Positions 61,592 to 64,000 of a stretch of DNA of 64,000 bases are shown here, piece after piece; positions within the stretch are counted from its first letter, which is position 1, and each line of letters starts with the position of its first letter. Origin of the DNA: Sedimentitalea nanhaiensis DSM 24252 (GTDB lineage: Bacteria; Pseudomonadota; Alphaproteobacteria; Rhodobacterales; Rhodobacteraceae). The notes beneath the pieces are model-generated. The model worked only from the letters and a program-made list of their open reading frames with translations. It was not told the DNA's origin and ran no database searches. The stretch spans positions 2,267,741 through 2,331,740 of the forward strand of contig NZ_KI421509.1 in NCBI RefSeq assembly GCF_000473225.1. The letters run 5' to 3'. The position numbers and the translations under genes were made by a program.

Positions 61592-62097
61592 TCCGGATTC
61601 TCAAAGGTTATACCCGCACCATCGACGCCGTGAACTACCGGCTGGGTCGGATCGTGATGTATGGCATTTTCGTGATGATGGGCATCCTGATCTGGTCCTC
61701 GGTATCCAAGACGTTTTTCCTACCCTCGCTGTGGACGCTGGAAATGGCCCAGTTCGCCATGGTGGCCTATTACGTCCTGGGCGGTCCCTATTCGATTCAG
61801 CTGGGCGCGAATGTGCGCATGGATTTGCTGTATGGCGAATGGAGCCCGCGTCGAAAGGCCTGGACCGACGCCTTCACCGTGCTGTTCCTGATCTTCTACC
61901 TTGTGGTCCTGCTGTGGGGTGGGATCGACAGTACGATCTATTCCTTCAAATACGGCGGCGAGCGCAGCCCGACAGCCTGGCGGCCGTATCTGTGGCCGAT
62001 CAAGGTGATCATGTGCATCGGCATCTTCCTGATGCTGCTGCAATCCCTGTCCGAACTGTTCAAGGACATCCTGCGCCTCAAAGGTGAAGACATCTGA
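61588..62097 (+). CDS. TRAP transporter small permease (DctQ type)
   Basis: This 169-residue membrane protein with four hydrophobic segments has GGPYSIQLGANVRMDLLYG, a form of the DctQ signature. It begins with an ATG overlapping the amidohydrolase stop and ends overlapping the large permease ATG (TGATG). It is part of one TRAP operon. Confidence 0.88.
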   Translation: MIRILKGYTRTIDAVNYRLGRIVMYGIFVMMGILIWSSVSKTFFLPSLWTLEMAQFAMVAYYVLGGPYSIQLGANVRMDLLYGEWSPRRKAWTDAFTVLFLIFYLVVLLWGGIDSTIYSFKYGGERSPTAWRPYLWPIKVIMCIGIFLMLLQSLSELFKDILRLKGEDI

Positions 62098-63422
62098 TGT
62101 CCTATGAATTGATCGCCATCCTGATGTTTTCGTCCATGATGCTGATGCTGCTGACCGGCCAGCGGGTGTTCGGGGCCATCGGGTTTGTCGCCGTGGTCGC
62201 CGCACTGCTGCTGTGGGGCGACCGGGGTGGATATGATCTGGGCTTCGCCGCGGCGATGAAGCTGATGAAGTGGTATCCGCTGCTGACGCTGCCGATGTTC
62301 ATCTTCATGGGCTACGTGCTGAGCGAATCCAAGATCGCCGACGATCTGTACAAGATGTTCCACGTCTGGATGGGCGGGCTGAACGGCGGATTGGCAATCG
62401 GCACCATCGGCCTGATGGTGCTGATCTCGGCCATGAACGGCCTGTCGGTGGCGGGCATGGCCATCGGGGCCACCATCGCGCTGCCGGAACTGCTGAAACG
62501 CGGGTATGACAAACGCATGGTCACCGGCGTGGTACAGGCCGGGTCCAGTCTGGGCATTCTGGTGCCGCCCTCTGTGGTGCTGGTGCTCTATGCAATGATC
62601 GCGCGCCAACCGGTGGGCCAGCTGTGGCTGGCCGGGGTGGTGCCGGGGTTGATGATGGCCGGCATGTTCATCCTGTACATCGCCATCCGCTGCCGGCTTA
62701 ACCCGGCGCTGGGGCCCGCGCTGGATGCATCCGAACGCGACATTCCAATGGCCGAAAAACTGGCCCTTCTGCGCGCCGGTCTGCTGCCGCTGGGCATCTT
62801 CGCCATGATGATGGTGCCTTTTGTCAACGGCTGGACCTCGCTGGTGGAAAGCTCGGCCATCGGGGCGCTGACGGCCTTTGCGGCCGCGGTGCTCAAGGGA
62901 CGGATGACGCGGAAGGTGTTTGAGAACTCGGTGCGCAATACGCTGGGCATCTCCTGCATGTTCATGTGGATCATCCTGGCGGCGCTGGCTTTTGGCGCGG
63001 TGTTTGACGGGCTGGGCGCGGTCAAGGCTATCGAAGATCTGTTCACCGAACGGATGGGGCTGTCGCCGTGGGTCATCCTGATCCTGATGCAACTCAGCTT
63101 TTTGCTGATGGGCACGTTTCTGGACGACACCGCCATGCTGGTGATCGTGGCGCCGCTGTATGTACCGCTGGTGGGGGCGCTGGGATTCGACCTGATCTGG
63201 TACGGGGTGCTATATACCATCACCTGCCAGATCGCCTATATGACGCCGCCGTTCGGATACAACCTGTTCCTGATGCGGGCCATGGCCCCACCCGAGATCA
63301 CGATACAAGACATCTACCGGTCTATCGGCCCCTTTGTCTTTGTCATGGCCCTGGCGCTGATAACGGTGATGGTTTTTCCGCAGATCGCGCTCTGGCTGCC
63401 GGATCTGATATATGGAAACTAA
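62097..63422 (+). CDS. TRAP transporter large permease (DctM type)
   Basis: This 441-residue membrane protein of about twelve segments has the DctM hallmarks LLTGQRVFGAIGFVAVVAALL, the GATIALPELLKRGYDKRMVTG segment, LVPPSVVLVLYAM and MTPPFGYNLFLMR. The start overlaps the DctQ stop. It is normal in length, unlike the DctM at 46401-47951. A small stem CTCCG/CGGAG follows the stop, before the binding-protein gene. Confidence 0.92.
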   Translation: MSYELIAILMFSSMMLMLLTGQRVFGAIGFVAVVAALLLWGDRGGYDLGFAAAMKLMKWYPLLTLPMFIFMGYVLSESKIADDLYKMFHVWMGGLNGGLAIGTIGLMVLISAMNGLSVAGMAIGATIALPELLKRGYDKRMVTGVVQAGSSLGILVPPSVVLVLYAMIARQPVGQLWLAGVVPGLMMAGMFILYIAIRCRLNPALGPALDASERDIPMAEKLALLRAGLLPLGIFAMMMVPFVNGWTSLVESSAIGALTAFAAAVLKGRMTRKVFENSVRNTLGISCMFMWIILAALAFGAVFDGLGAVKAIEDLFTERMGLSPWVILILMQLSFLLMGTFLDDTAMLVIVAPLYVPLVGALGFDLIWYGVLYTITCQIAYMTPPFGYNLFLMRAMAPPEITIQDIYRSIGPFVFVMALALITVMVFPQIALWLPDLIYGN

Positions 63423-63479
63423 ACCCGAGAACTCCGTCAACGGAGCGAAACATGAAAATCCCAGCACGAGGAGAAAACC

Positions 63480-64000
63480 ATGACAACCAGACGTACATTC
63501 CTGAGATCAGCCGGTCTGGCCGGGGCCGCGACCCTGGCCACCCCCGCCATCGTCAAGGCCCAGGCCCCGATCAAATGGCGTTTTCAAACCTATGCGGGTG
63601 CCGCCCTGGGCGAGCATGTGACCAAACCGGTGATCGACTACATCAATGCTGCGGCCAATGGCGAAATGGAGGTCGAACTGTTCTATGCCGATCAGATCGT
63701 GCCGACGGGCGAACTGTTTCAGGCCCTGCAGCGCGGCACCATCGACGGCGTTCATTCCGACGACGACTCGATGGCCTCGCCCACACCGCTGCGCCAGTTC
63801 GGCGGCTATTTCCCGTTCGCGACCAAGCATATTCTCGACGTTCCGGTGCTGTTCAACCAGTACGGGCTGGCGGATATATGGCGCTCAGAATACGAGAAAG
63901 TCGGCGTTTCCTGGATCTCGGCGGCGGGTCAGGATCCCTGCAACTTCAACACCAAAAAGGAAATCACCTCGGTCGCCGATCTGGACGGGTTGCGGCTGTA
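63480..64000 (+). CDS. TRAP transporter binding protein, N-terminal part
   Basis: The gene runs off the right end; 173 residues are visible. A Tat-type signal peptide (TTRRTFLRSAGLAGAATL) opens it, and the mature part shows IKWRFQTYAGAALGEHVT and VELFYADQIVPTGELFQAL, a TRAP binding-protein fold related to the TakP/FcbT1 group. GAGGAG lies just before the ATG at 63480. It is the third component of the TRAP operon that starts with the amidohydrolase. Confidence 0.88.
   Translation, partial: MTTRRTFLRSAGLAGAATLATPAIVKAQAPIKWRFQTYAGAALGEHVTKPVIDYINAAANGEMEVELFYADQIVPTGELFQALQRGTIDGVHSDDDSMASPTPLRQFGGYFPFATKHILDVPVLFNQYGLADIWRSEYEKVGVSWISAAGQDPCNFNTKKEITSVADLDGLRL

Noticed and set aside
1-64000. 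CRISPR arrays, tRNA or rRNA genes, insertion sequences and prophage genes
   Set aside because: I looked for repeated units, cloverleaf-type spacers, transposase motifs and phage genes across the window and saw none.

Overview
The window is GC-rich, densely coded DNA. It looks like the chromosome of a marine alphaproteobacterium of the Rhodobacterales (Roseobacter group). The reasons are the many TRAP and ABC uptake systems, a liv-type ABC operon joined to acyl-CoA ligase genes, bacterial saccharopine-pathway genes, a ClpS with the usual alphaproteobacterial core, and short gaps with ATGA/GTGA overlaps. I see no rRNA, tRNA, CRISPR array, insertion sequence or prophage. This is an ordinary core/accessory chromosomal stretch, not an island.

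Layout. 1-4.6 kb: the 3' end of a ferric-iron binding protein gene, a class III cyclase-FHA fusion, a CobW GTPase, and on the other strand a two-domain iron-type permease. 4.7-14.2 kb (minus strand): one long operon with a CoA ligase, a complete liv-type ABC transporter (LivG, LivH, a 42-aa micro-ORF, LivM, binding protein, LivF), a PaaK-like ligase and an SDR. 14.3-17.2 kb: a hybrid PAS histidine kinase, its OmpR-type regulator and a possibly leaderless WGR-domain gene. 17.2-22.5 kb: an M20-type amidohydrolase, a histidine phosphatase, two saccharopine dehydrogenases (lysine catabolism) and an orphan ABC ATPase. 22.5-31.9 kb: housekeeping genes (a zinc-finger protein, polA, rpsO, hemF, an SDR, an RsmC-like methyltransferase, clpS, a HAD hydrolase, and a D,D-carboxypeptidase with a SPOR domain). 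31.9-36.7 kb: a GlcD-type oxidase, an internally deleted gamma-glutamyltransferase, thpR, a 2-hydroxyacid dehydrogenase and an SH3 protein. 36.7-41.2 kb: a two-component system divergent from a one-PDZ HtrA protease, then a CAP-domain protein. 41.2-46.3 kb: a GMC dehydrogenase, an Lrp regulator divergent from alanine dehydrogenase, an MscS channel beside an MscL remnant, and a YtoQ protein.

46.4-64 kb is almost all nutrient uptake. It holds a TakP/FcbT-type TRAP system, a peptide/nickel-type ABC operon ending in a CpdA-like phosphodiesterase, a spermidine/putrescine-type ABC operon and an RpiR regulator. Divergent from the regulator are an N-formylglutamate amidohydrolase and a second TRAP system, which is cut by the window end. 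The RpiR regulator sits between the polyamine-type operon and the amidohydrolase-TRAP operon. The same octamer lies in both control regions, so it may coordinate them.

The points most worth a second look are: the deleted but in-frame GGT; the MscL remnant; the coupled micro-ORF inside the liv operon; the PaaK-like ligase whose ATP-binding loop is not canonical; the predicted leaderless WGR gene; and the candidate RpiR regulon.
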